From Leptospira congkakensis (GTDB lineage Bacteria; Spirochaetota; Leptospiria; Leptospirales; Leptospiraceae): a stretch of DNA of 56,353 nt. Position numbers and translations under genes: made by a program. Each line of letters starts with the position of its first letter. The stretch's first letter is position 1. Under the pieces are notes generated by a model. That model ran no database searches, had not been told where the DNA came from, and saw nothing but the letters and a program-made list of their open reading frames with translations. Shown one piece after another: positions 16,696 to 25,773 of this stretch. Where the stretch lies: contig NZ_RQGQ01000002.1 of the NCBI RefSeq assembly GCF_004770265.1, positions 1 to 56,353 on the forward strand, in the 5' to 3' direction.

Positions 16696-18786
16696 ATGTC
16701 GATTCAAAAAAGTCTTTTAGATATTTTATGGGTACTTGTTTGCTCTGGGCTTGTCCTGATGATGCAGGGCGGGTTTTTAGTATTAGAGTCTGGATTAACA
16801 CGCGCTAAAAATTCAATCAATGTAGCCATTAAAAACATAGCAGACTTTGGAGTTGCTACTTTATTATTTTATTTGTTTGGGTTTGGAATCATGTTTGGTT
16901 CTTCCTTCTATGGATTATTGGGAATGGATTTATTTTTACCAAGTTTCCCTAAAGACAATGCTTGGCCTCCAACCTTCTTTTTATTCCAACTTATGTTTTG
17001 TGGAACTTCCTCTACCATTGTATCTGGTGCAGTCGCAGAACGATTAAAATTTCCATCTTATCTTTTGGCGACAGCACTGATCTCCGGTATCATCTATCCT
17101 ATTGTTGGACATTGGGTTTGGGGAGGATCATTTATCAAATCTTCTAGTGGATGGTTAGAACAATTAGGATTCCATGATTTTGCTGGATCAACACAAGTAC
17201 ATAGTGTTGGAGGTTGGGTCTCCTTGGCTTTACTTCTGGTTGTAGGCCCAAGATTGGGTAGATTTAAAGACGGTGAACCATCAAAAGCCGTTACGGGCAG
17301 CAATTTACCTTTGGCAATGTTAGGTGGAATTATACTTTGGTTCGGATGGATGGGGTTTAATGGCGGAAGTACATTGGCATTTAATGGCTCTGTTCCAATA
17401 GTTATTTTAAACACAATCATTGCCTCGGGATTTTCAATGTTGGTTGCTCTTTTTTTAACATGGATAGTTAAAGGTTACCCAGAGGCAATTTCTCCATTAA
17501 ACGGATCTTTGGCGGGTCTTGTTGCTATCACTGCCAGTGCGGATTGTGTCAACCCAGAACAAGCTGCTATGATTGGTATGATTGCAGGTGCACTTACCAT
17601 CCCTGCAGAAAAGTTACTCCTAAGGTGGAAAATTGATGATGCAGTTGGTGCTGTGCCTGTTCATTTAGTCGGAGGACTTTGGGGAACACTGGCTGTTGGT
17701 ATTTTTGGAGATATTGAATCGTTAGGAGCTACTAATGGGAGATGGGATATTATCCTAATTCAGATTTTAGGTTCATTCGTTGTTGGTTTGTTTGCATTTG
17801 GAGTTTCCTATATTATTTTCAAAGGCATTAATAGGGTTTATCGTTTGCGAGTGGATGAAATGGAAGAAAGAATGGGTTTGAATATCTCTGAACACAAAGC
17901 CACAACAGAACTCATCGATTTATTTTTATCCATGGATTATCAACACAAAACAGGTGATTTGACTTTAGATGTTCCTGTAGAACCTTTTACAGAGGTAGGA
18001 CAAATTGCCGAAAGGTACAATTTGGTTTTAGGCAAAGTACGTACGACTCTAAAAGAAAATGAAGACACTAGAGTTGAAATTGCAAATGCATATGAGAAAG
18101 TGAGAAATGAACAAGAAAGAGCCGAAAAACTTCTGTTAAATGTTTTGCCAAAAGCTATCGCTGAAGAACTAAAAGAAAAACAAGGTTTAATAGCAAATAG
18201 TTACCCCGAAGTTTCTGTGATATTTGCTGATATTGTTGGCTTCACTCAAATTTCATCCGGTATGAAACCCGAGGCAGTGGTCCGTATTTTAAATGAGATA
18301 TTCTCCTATTTTGATGTTTTAGCTGAAAAGTATAAATTAGAAAAAATCAAAACCATCGGTGATGCATATATGGCTGTGGCTGGACTACCGATCCCGGATC
18401 AATTCCATTCTCTATTAGCTGCACATATGGCTTGGGATATGAAGGCCTTACTTTCGAGACTTCGTTTAGGAAAAAGTGGAAACAAACTCAGTATGCGTAT
18501 TGGAATCAACACTGGCCCTGTGGTTGCTGGTGTGATAGGAACTAAAAAATTTATTTATGATATCTGGGGAGATGCTGTTAACTTAGCATCACGAATGGAG
18601 TCTCAAGGGCTTCCAAATGAAATCCAAATTACAGAATCAACTGCAAAATTGATTCAATCTGATTTTGAATTGGAAGAAAGAGGGGAAATAGAAATTAAAG
18701 GGAAGGGGCTCATTAGAACTTTTCTCATCAAACAAAGAATACGTGAACCAGAAGATAGTTTGCCATCCTTTCAATTTGCAACATAG
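16696..18786 (+). CDS. Ammonium transporter fused to adenylate cyclase
   Basis: This 696-aa fusion has an Amt/Rh channel over about residues 1-390 with eleven or so helices. The pore twin histidines are present (His169 in QVHSVGG, His323 in VHLVGG). A HAMP-like linker (about 408-455; GDLTLDVPVEPFTEVGQIAERYN), a coiled coil and the cyclase-transducer motif LLLNVLPKAIAEELK lead into a class III cyclase (about 500-690). There, metal ligands lie in FADIVGFT and KTIGDAYM. The adenine-selecting Lys/Asp pair (EKIKTIGD, IYDIWGD) and transition-state Asn/Arg in VNLASRME point to cAMP production. The protein likely couples extracellular ammonium to cAMP. RBS AGAGGG precedes the ATG. Palindromes upstream (AAATCTAGATTT) may be regulatory. 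Confidence 0.92.
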   Translation: MSIQKSLLDILWVLVCSGLVLMMQGGFLVLESGLTRAKNSINVAIKNIADFGVATLLFYLFGFGIMFGSSFYGLLGMDLFLPSFPKDNAWPPTFFLFQLMFCGTSSTIVSGAVAERLKFPSYLLATALISGIIYPIVGHWVWGGSFIKSSSGWLEQLGFHDFAGSTQVHSVGGWVSLALLLVVGPRLGRFKDGEPSKAVTGSNLPLAMLGGIILWFGWMGFNGGSTLAFNGSVPIVILNTIIASGFSMLVALFLTWIVKGYPEAISPLNGSLAGLVAITASADCVNPEQAAMIGMIAGALTIPAEKLLLRWKIDDAVGAVPVHLVGGLWGTLAVGIFGDIESLGATNGRWDIILIQILGSFVVGLFAFGVSYIIFKGINRVYRLRVDEMEERMGLNISEHKATTELIDLFLSMDYQHKTGDLTLDVPVEPFTEVGQIAERYNLVLGKVRTTLKENEDTRVEIANAYEKVRNEQERAEKLLLNVLPKAIAEELKEKQGLIANSYPEVSVIFADIVGFTQISSGMKPEAVVRILNEIFSYFDVLAEKYKLEKIKTIGDAYMAVAGLPIPDQFHSLLAAHMAWDMKALLSRLRLGKSGNKLSMRIGINTGPVVAGVIGTKKFIYDIWGDAVNLASRMESQGLPNEIQITESTAKLIQSDFELEERGEIEIKGKGLIRTFLIKQRIREPEDSLPSFQFAT

Positions 18787-18885
18787 AAAAAATTGAAATA
18801 AACTCAAGTTTACAATTGATCAAAGATAAATTTTTCTCCAATGGTCATGGAGAGCTCGCGCGCTATCCATGACACGAATTTTAAG

Positions 18886-19029
18886 ATAGTAAATAGTCAT
18901 ATATGAACAATTATATTGTTTTATTGTCTTAAATCTTTATATATGACTATTTACTATATATACATTTAACAGGCATATATGACAAATTATGGCTTGAAAA
19001 TATCATAACCTATCATATATTACTATTTA
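18886..19029. promoter_or_regulatory. hipBA operator array
   Basis: A perfect 19-bp inverted repeat, ATAGTAAATAGTCATATAT at 18886-18904 and its complement at 18939-18957, lies upstream of hipB. A further copy of the unit, CATATATTACTATTTA (19014-19029), ends just before the hipB ATG, and a half-site GCATATATGACA lies near 18973. Spacing and orientation fit cooperative binding by a HipB dimer and HipBA autoregulation. The binding itself is inferred. Confidence 0.7.
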
Positions 19030-19031
19030 GA

Positions 19032-19388
19032 ATGAATTGGACTGATAAAAATTTATATCAAATTCTAGAAATCATGGGAAGGTCTCTGAAAGGAAGACGT
19101 GTCCAGATGGAACTTTCTCAAGAAGAACTTTCCATAAGGAGTGGAGTTTCACCGTCTTCTATCGCTCGCTTAGAAACGGGAAAAGGGAATATATCCTTAC
19201 TCAACTTACTTTCTCTTTTAAAAGAATTGGATTTATTAAACGAATTTCAACTCATCTTTAGAGATCCAAATCAATCCTTAGCTTTAGTTGCAAAATCAAA
19301 AACAAAAAAACCTAGAGAAAGAGTAAGGAAACAGAAAATAGAATCACCTAACAAAGATAAAGAATGGATTTGGGGAAAATCAAAATGA
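19032..19388 (+). CDS. hipB: HipB antitoxin, XRE-family DNA-binding protein
   Basis: This 118-aa protein has a Cro/CI helix-turn-helix (about 17-70): LKGRRVQMELSQEELSIRSG, then VSPSSIARLETGKGNISLLN. The tail is Lys-rich and probably flexible. It lies directly before hipA with an ATGA overlap, as usual for hipBA. The likely role is to neutralise HipA and to repress the operon through the repeat array immediately upstream. An in-frame ATG at 19074 is a possible alternative start; 19032 is taken because it keeps the whole domain and the last operator ends just upstream. Confidence 0.88.
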   Translation: MNWTDKNLYQILEIMGRSLKGRRVQMELSQEELSIRSGVSPSSIARLETGKGNISLLNLLSLLKELDLLNEFQLIFRDPNQSLALVAKSKTKKPRERVRKQKIESPNKDKEWIWGKSK

Positions 19389-20710
19389 ATGATCCTGTAA
19401 CCTTAGCCAAGGTTTATCTTTGGGATAGTCTTGTTGGTTATGTTTCTTGGAATGAAGAAGGTAGATTTGCATCCTTTGAATATGAAAACCAATTTTTAAA
19501 TGCACCCGTTGAACCATCTCCCATTCTAATGCCAAAAAGTCGCACACTCTATTCATTCAGGAACCTCAATTTAGATACATACAAAGGTCTCCCCGGGATG
19601 CTTGCCGATTCTTTACCAGATAAATTTGGGAATGCTTTAATCGATGTTTGGCTTTCTGCTATGGGAAGGAATTTACAATCATTTAATCCAGTGGAAAGGT
19701 TGTGTTATATAGGGGAACGGGGAATGGGAGCATTGGAATTTAAACCTGCAACCTATAGACTTAGAACTAAAAATGTTCCTATTGAAGTTGCTGAAATGGT
19801 AAAGTTGGCTTCTGAGATATTAAATCATCGAAAAAAATATTCATCTAAACTCGATATAAAAAATCAAAAGAAACTAAAAGAAAACCTAACGAGTCTACTT
19901 ACCATTGGTTCATCGGCTGGTGGAGCGAGAGCAAAATGTATTATTGCGTATAACGAAAAAACAGGAGAAGTGCGTTCAGGCCAAGTAAATACTACAGAGG
20001 AATTCTCTTATTGGATACTAAAGTTAGATGGAATTCAAAATAACAAAGACAAAGAATTAAATGATCCCAAAGGGTTTGGTAATATTGAATACGCTTATTA
20101 TCGTATGGCTTTAGATTGTGGGATTCAAATGATGGAATCTAGATTATTAACTGAAAATAATCGACATCATTTTATGACTAAGCGATTTGATCGAACAATA
20201 GGTGGTGAAAAACTACATATGCAATCTCTTTGTGCAATCGCGCATTATGACTTTAATATGGCAGGTGCATATAGTTACGAACAGGCAATAGAAGTGATTC
20301 GTAAAATAATTTCAGAAAATACTAGGGTAGCCCTAGAACAACAATTCAGAAGGGCTGTATTTAATGTTATTTCTCGTAATCAAGATGATCATACCAAAAA
20401 TATTGCATTTCTGATGGGGAAAGACGGAAAGTGGAGGTTATCTCCTGCATTTGATATGACCTATAGTTACAATCCTAATGGGCAATGGACAAACCGTCAC
20501 CAAATGAGCATTAATGGTAAACGAGAAAAGTTTCTAATTGATGATTTGATCCAACTTGGGAAAAAAGCTGATTTAAAAAATCTCCAAATTCATAGCATTA
20601 TTGAACAGACAAAGAGTATCGTTTCCGAATGGAAAAAATATGCTACAGAAGCCAATGTGGCTCCGACTCTACAAAAAGAAATTAAAAAGAATTTGAATAT
20701 ATCGATTTAG
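19385..20710 (+). CDS. hipA: HipA-family Ser/Thr kinase toxin
   Basis: This 441-aa HipA kinase has an N-terminal subdomain (KVYLWDSLVGYVSWN, YKGLPGMLADSLPDKFG), the Gly-rich SSAGGARAK loop near 177-185, and YWILKLDG carrying the ATP-binding Lys. The catalytic loop is RNQDDHTKN (331-339, Asp334/335) and the metal-binding motif SPAFDMTYSYNP. All kinase motifs are present, so the toxin looks active. E. coli HipA phosphorylates glutamyl-tRNA synthetase and causes persistence; the target here is unknown. The start at 19385 overlaps the hipB stop as ATGA. On a replicon it could serve as a stability module. Confidence 0.92.
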   Translation: MNDPVTLAKVYLWDSLVGYVSWNEEGRFASFEYENQFLNAPVEPSPILMPKSRTLYSFRNLNLDTYKGLPGMLADSLPDKFGNALIDVWLSAMGRNLQSFNPVERLCYIGERGMGALEFKPATYRLRTKNVPIEVAEMVKLASEILNHRKKYSSKLDIKNQKKLKENLTSLLTIGSSAGGARAKCIIAYNEKTGEVRSGQVNTTEEFSYWILKLDGIQNNKDKELNDPKGFGNIEYAYYRMALDCGIQMMESRLLTENNRHHFMTKRFDRTIGGEKLHMQSLCAIAHYDFNMAGAYSYEQAIEVIRKIISENTRVALEQQFRRAVFNVISRNQDDHTKNIAFLMGKDGKWRLSPAFDMTYSYNPNGQWTNRHQMSINGKREKFLIDDLIQLGKKADLKNLQIHSIIEQTKSIVSEWKKYATEANVAPTLQKEIKKNLNISI

Positions 20711-21409
20711 CGTGTTCCTTAAATCGAAACCTAACAAATTACTAAAAATAGCGTTCTTCCATTTTAAACTTACATTACTTCGGAATCACTAAAAAGAAAA
20801 TGATTCCATTGCTAGTTAAAAAAAGTAATTCGCATTGGTAGCTTCCGAGAATGTATATTATGTCGCATAACAGACAATAGTCGATTGAGTGTGCTCGTAC
20901 ATCCTTTACAGTTTTGTTTCTATACATACTTTACAAAAAGGATCATAGAAATCCTGATTCAGACGGTAATGAGGATGGCATTGGGTTTTTAAAATGCAAC
21001 AATTTCCATGTATCTACATTGATCACTTCAAAACTAAGTTCACGAAGTAAACCTTCAACAGAACGATTCAATTTCTCTTTCGAGTCTATTTTGTTTTCTA
21101 TTAGAAATAATGAAAATCTTATTCATAATAACTCTAGATGGGTCATTATGATTACCAAACTAGCACATTAACAACTATATTCGATTTCTTTCCCAGAAAA
21201 AATATCTTAATTTTAAAAAATTGTCTTATAGAATTCTTTGAGACTTTATATATTCCAAATATTTAATATTCGAAATATGGATTTCGATACGAAATACAAT
21301 CACTTGTAGTGGTATTCACGGTATTTGGTTTCAAAAACACCTAAATAAAAAATAAATTGCCTAAACGAGCATAGTTTTCAATTTGCATTTAAAGTTTTTA
21401 AAAAACAAC
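20711..21409. other. 699-bp AT-rich gap after hipA
   Basis: No convincing gene is visible here. An 85-codon frame at 20914-21171 has a TTG start, no ribosome binding site and no recognisable similarity, so it is not called. The right-hand 200 bases are very AT-rich, with several TATATTC/GAATAT-like segments, and probably hold the promoter of the following gene pair. The stretch near 20860-20900 (ATGTCGCATAACAGACAATAG) looks less random but I cannot assign it. Confidence 0.5.
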
Positions 21410-22375
21410 ATGAAAGAGATAAACATTAATATCACAAAAGGCGTAAACAGAGATTCCATTATCACTGGATTCGAAAGAATATTATTTGAACGAGATGTTC
21501 AAGGGAATATTTGGATCGGTTCTTGGAACCAAAGTCCTATCCTATACAAGAATGACGGAATAGAAATCACTCGGTATGAATTTCCGGTTGGAATTTATCT
21601 AGCAAGCGACAACCCCTTTCATTCCAATCCTGATAGTGTTACATTTGGATCTTCAAATTCTGTTATCTATTACAATGAAGATAAGTTTTTTAATTTACCT
21701 TCGCCAAAATTACAAAATTCAGCACCGTATCAAATTTTAAATATTGGCTTATATACTTACGTAATCTTTGCAAATACAAGTGGAAGAAAACAAATCCATC
21801 GATGGGATGGGGCCAATTGGGATCTTTTAAATTGTAAATTAGAGTTTAAAAATTTAAGAAATCTAAATCAAGTAAGTAATAAGAGAATTTTAGTCACTGA
21901 AAACAATATAGAAACAGCTTACATTTTAAATTTAGAAGGAAATTTAATTTCAGAATTTTCCACCAGTGGTGCTCCGATGAATGTAAAAGTAAATTCCAAT
22001 ATGATCTTTTTATATTCCGATTCTAAGTTAGAAGTAAGAAACAAAGATGGTGAATTGAAACATACATTGGATTTATATGATGACACAATGAAATCCTATT
22101 TTGGATCCTATCTGGAATTTCAGGATATCTCCATTGAAGATGAATCCAATCTTACTTTGCTCCTAAAAGAACGGAATAAAACTCCATCAAAAAAACATTT
22201 ACTAAATTTCAATTTAGATACTTTGACCCTAACACCTCACTATTTATACGATAGATTATCTGCAGATATGAATGTGATCGGTTTTGAAAAAGATAATTCT
22301 GATAACTTTTGGCTTAAACTTTCCGGCAAACATTATTCGGAATCATTTTTTATTTTAAACAGAGAATTGGCGTAA
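21410..22375 (+). CDS. Beta-rich protein of unknown function, partner of the 1124-aa gene
   Basis: This protein of about 321 aa has no signal peptide or membrane helix. Short beta-strand blocks repeat with a WIGSW, YKNDG, YYNEDKF, RWDGANWDLL pattern, suggesting a beta-propeller-like fold, but no named family is recognised. A TTG at 21383 would add nine residues; the ATG at 21410 is preferred. Its stop overlaps the start of the next gene by one base (TAATG), so the two are translationally coupled. The pair lies right after hipBA in the accessory part of the replicon. Confidence 0.6.
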   Translation: MKEININITKGVNRDSIITGFERILFERDVQGNIWIGSWNQSPILYKNDGIEITRYEFPVGIYLASDNPFHSNPDSVTFGSSNSVIYYNEDKFFNLPSPKLQNSAPYQILNIGLYTYVIFANTSGRKQIHRWDGANWDLLNCKLEFKNLRNLNQVSNKRILVTENNIETAYILNLEGNLISEFSTSGAPMNVKVNSNMIFLYSDSKLEVRNKDGELKHTLDLYDDTMKSYFGSYLEFQDISIEDESNLTLLLKERNKTPSKKHLLNFNLDTLTLTPHYLYDRLSADMNVIGFEKDNSDNFWLKLSGKHYSESFFILNRELA

Positions 22376-25300
22376 TGAAACAAAACACAAAACTAAAACT
22401 TCAAAAAACAGATTTTTATTTTGGGAATTTAAAAGAAATCATCATAGATAGAATGTTGGTGTTCCAATCGTTAAAAGATACATTTTCAAAGATATCTGAA
22501 AAAAATAAAAACAAGTTCAATCAAAAATATTTAAAAGATTTTGAATCTATGTTTGGTTTTAAACCTGGAAAAGAAATTTTAGAATGGGAAAATTTAAAAA
22601 AAGCATACAGATCCATTATGTACGAAGTTTCAGATGTTTGGAATATGATTGATCACCACTCTGCCGAAGAAGACGAAATGGAGGAAGATGAAGACGGTGG
22701 TTTTGATTATAGTATTTCCTCTACAGAAAGGTTAGTCAAAATTCAAGACCCAGACGAGATTCTAAGTTGGTTAGTAGGAACTTATAGTGGGTTGATGTTT
22801 TTTTTCAATGGCTCTTATACTTTTGCATCTGACGGAGGGGGTGATACTTGTTGGCTTAACTTATTACCAAATGAGAATGAATCAGTTGAAGTGAATCGTT
22901 ATAACCATGAAATCGGAGAACTGGAAAGTCTACCTTATTTCTCAATCAGTCATTTCATTGCGGACAACTGGACAAATGATACTAATGAAAGTTATGATGA
23001 TGAGGATGAAGAAGAATTTGAAGAAGAAAATCCAGATAAAAAAGAAAAAGAACCCATCTTAGTTTCTGAAATTAAAGAAAGTTTGATTAAGGCATTTGAA
23101 AAAGAAGCCACAAAATTTTACGAAAACAAACCTATATACAACAATTCATTAGATATGTTTGAAAGATCGGCTTGGTTATTAGGGCATACTTATGGAGAAC
23201 CAGCTTACGCATTTACCGAAAAATTAGCAGATGCTCCCTCATATACAATTTGGGAAGAAGAAAAAGTAGAAATCAAAAACTATCCAAACTTAGCCGCGTA
23301 TTGGATTCTCCATCATTTCTATCTTAAAAATGAAGAAGCATGTAGAGAAACAATCAAACTCGCTAGCAAATGCAAAGGCAAGGTGATTCCATTACTTAGT
23401 AAACATTTACTTAGTTACCTGGATGGTCAGTCCAAAACTTTATTCAATCTTTCATCAGAGAAGGTAGAAAAAATTCGGACTCAAACTTTTAGTAATGCTG
23501 ATCCCAAACAAATAGAGCCAAAGAATGCACAGTTATATAATGATAGTTTAGGTTTTTCAAATCTAAAAACGATCTCCAAAAAAGAATTAGAAACTCGACT
23601 AAAATCAGATTCAGATCTTTTTCAATTAATAGAAGAATACCCTGATGATGTATTAACACACGATACCATTCTCAAAGAGATATCCAAAAAAGATCCAAAT
23701 CTGAAAAAACTCATTGAAGATTATTTTAGAGAGCGTACGGATAGTGCTTATAATACTTGGCCATACAATCCCGAAAAGTTAGACAAACGACTTTCTGTTG
23801 TGATCAACGCAGCCTTTCGACAAGGTTTAAAGTATGATGCAGATAACAAAAAAGCCTTCTGTGGAATTACAAAAACCATCGGAATGTTGAACGATGACGG
23901 TGCTATGATTTCTCTAAGAGAAGCAGTTCATAAACTCAAACAAGATGATCCGAGGATGGAGTATGTTGTAGAAGCTTTGATTCAAAGCGACCACAAGGAA
24001 TCCAGATCCATTTTAGCAGATGCAGCTTGGCGGGCTTTTGAAACTTTAGACAACGTAAAAGAAATCAATCAAAAGGTTCAAAAAGAAGGCCCTACCTTAA
24101 ATAACATGTTCACAGTGTACACTCACTTGAACGAGGCTTTACAAGAGAGAATTTTGACTTTAGATGAAGTTTCAGTTGAATTAATTCAAAAACTTTTTAC
24201 CTACCGTGATCATTTTAAATACTTCGGAATGAGTGTCGGAAATGCCTTCGCTGTATGTGCTCATTTAGGCTTAAACGAACACATTGGAATCATTGCAGAA
24301 TATTTAAGAAAGAGTTTTCAAATCAAAGGGAGAGATCGAGGCTCCTATCTAGAATTACGTCTAATCATTAATATTTCCGAAGCGGCGATTGCTTGGGCAA
24401 AAATGGAGCCTGAAAAAGCAAAACAAGAACTCTCTAAATTTTTTAACGAAGTTGATGAGTTAAATGATCCTGGAGTCTCCATCGATTTAAAAGCTTGTTA
24501 TCTCGCTGGTTTACTCTTTCTTGAATCAGATAACGAAGAGTATACGAAATTTGCGGAACGAATTTTAGGGAACAAAGGAGATCAGGTTCGAGTTTATGGA
24601 ATCATTCGATGTATCAAAAAACGAAAATTATATAAATTCAAAGAGTATCTTTGGTATCATATCTATGCAGATCCGGATCCTATGGTTGATTATTCGTGGA
24701 GCTATGTTGAAGTAGAAGCAAGGAGTGCTTGGGAAACATTAACTGGAGCAGAAGCTCCCGAATTTGATGGATCCGATAAATATGCTTCATCACTTGCAAA
24801 AAACAAATCAATGTTACCTCTGGCAATCCTCCATCCGGAAAAATATAGCATCCAACATGTGTTCGAAAAAATTAGAGAAACAAAGTACAAACATGATGAT
24901 GTTGTTCGTTACGGTGGACCTTGGCTTGTTGAATCCTTACGATATTCCTTGGATGAATATAAATATTCAGGTTCTTACGATAGATGGGAGGCAATCAAAG
25001 CCCTTTTCTTTCAAGGACGAAGCGTGTTTCCGCATTTTATAGAAATTTTAAAATTACCTTATGCAGCACCATCTTGGAAGGCTTATCTGTTACAGTTTAT
25101 GCGAGTTATGGAACCAGAATCCATGAAATGGAATCAAGTTTTAAAGATGAATTCAACTGAAATCAAAACACAACTGGAAAACCCAAGTCCAGATTGGTAT
25201 GTATGGACTGATTTACTTGCTGCAAAACTTTTTTTGTTAGATGGGGAATCATCTTTTGAAACCATTTCACAAGTGATTGTGAATCGTTTGGATATGACTA

Positions 25301-25749
25301 ATCATGAGTCTTATGATTCCAGTATCTATGAAGAAAGTTTAGGGCTTCGTTTGCCCCTCCTTTGGAGATGGTATGGGAAACAAGGAGATGATAGAATCCA
25401 AAAACATTGGAAAGAAACAAAATCTAGTTCAGAAACACGTACGATGCTTGATATGGCAGCCAGACGTAAGTTAGAAAATCAAATACCAACAATGCCAAAA
25501 ATAGAAGAACCAGGTATTTTACTCACCTTTTATCCAGAACAAAGAGAATATGGTTGGCATACATGGATTCACATGACTCCCAATGTCGTTCGGTTTGGAA
25601 CCAACGAATTTCATTTGCACTCTGTTTTAGCAGATTCCAAAACAGAATCGAGTATCGCAGATGCCAAGGAACATCTAGAAATGATTTGGAAGATGGCATT
25701 TACTTTAGGGTATACAGTTTCTAAGAAAAAACCCAAAGGGAAAAAATAA
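22375..25749 (+). CDS. Large helical-repeat protein with SUKH-like N-terminal segment
   Basis: This 1124-aa soluble protein has no signal peptide. An N-terminal part (about 30-185) has FESMFGF and FNGSYTFASDGGGDTCWLNL (Asp153-Asp157), then NRYNHEIGE and YFSISHFIADNW. This resembles the SMI1/KNR4 (SUKH) layout of a GGG-D turn followed by an aromatic acidic strand. Acidic runs occur at about 97-110 and 205-230 (DEDEEEFEEEN). The central 700 residues are helical with HEAT-like spacing, and a distinct C-terminal domain ends in HLEMIWKMAFTLGYTVSKKK. The SUKH and HEAT comparisons are inferences; I cannot name the family. It is coupled to the preceding gene by TAATG and converges on the AraC gene. 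Confidence 0.65.
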   Translation: MKQNTKLKLQKTDFYFGNLKEIIIDRMLVFQSLKDTFSKISEKNKNKFNQKYLKDFESMFGFKPGKEILEWENLKKAYRSIMYEVSDVWNMIDHHSAEEDEMEEDEDGGFDYSISSTERLVKIQDPDEILSWLVGTYSGLMFFFNGSYTFASDGGGDTCWLNLLPNENESVEVNRYNHEIGELESLPYFSISHFIADNWTNDTNESYDDEDEEEFEEENPDKKEKEPILVSEIKESLIKAFEKEATKFYENKPIYNNSLDMFERSAWLLGHTYGEPAYAFTEKLADAPSYTIWEEEKVEIKNYPNLAAYWILHHFYLKNEEACRETIKLASKCKGKVIPLLSKHLLSYLDGQSKTLFNLSSEKVEKIRTQTFSNADPKQIEPKNAQLYNDSLGFSNLKTISKKELETRLKSDSDLFQLIEEYPDDVLTHDTILKEISKKDPNLKKLIEDYFRERTDSAYNTWPYNPEKLDKRLSVVINAAFRQGLKYDADNKKAFCGITKTIGMLNDDGAMISLREAVHKLKQDDPRMEYVVEALIQSDHKESRSILADAAWRAFETLDNVKEINQKVQKEGPTLNNMFTVYTHLNEALQERILTLDEVSVELIQKLFTYRDHFKYFGMSVGNAFAVCAHLGLNEHIGIIAEYLRKSFQIKGRDRGSYLELRLIINISEAAIAWAKMEPEKAKQELSKFFNEVDELNDPGVSIDLKACYLAGLLFLESDNEEYTKFAERILGNKGDQVRVYGIIRCIKKRKLYKFKEYLWYHIYADPDPMVDYSWSYVEVEARSAWETLTGAEAPEFDGSDKYASSLAKNKSMLPLAILHPEKYSIQHVFEKIRETKYKHDDVVRYGGPWLVESLRYSLDEYKYSGSYDRWEAIKALFFQGRSVFPHFIEILKLPYAAPSWKAYLLQFMRVMEPESMKWNQVLKMNSTEIKTQLENPSPDWYVWTDLLAAKLFLLDGESSFETISQVIVNRLDMTNHESYDSSIYEESLGLRLPLLWRWYGKQGDDRIQKHWKETKSSSETRTMLDMAARRKLENQIPTMPKIEEPGILLTFYPEQREYGWHTWIHMTPNVVRFGTNEFHLHSVLADSKTESSIADAKEHLEMIWKMAFTLGYTVSKKKPKGKK

Positions 25750-25773
25750 CTTCCCGATGGACCATACCTGCTT

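Noticed and set aside
18886..19029. Possible CRISPR-like or iteron array before hipB
   Set aside because: Only three to four copies, in mixed orientation and AT-rich; better explained as antitoxin operators.
20860..20900. Possible integron attC or recombination site (TGTCGCATAACAGAC)
   Set aside because: Core bases do not fit the RYYYAAC/GTTRRRY rule and no integrase or partner site is visible.
20914..21171. 85-codon open frame after hipA
   Set aside because: TTG start without a ribosome site, atypical composition and no recognisable motif; treated as non-coding.
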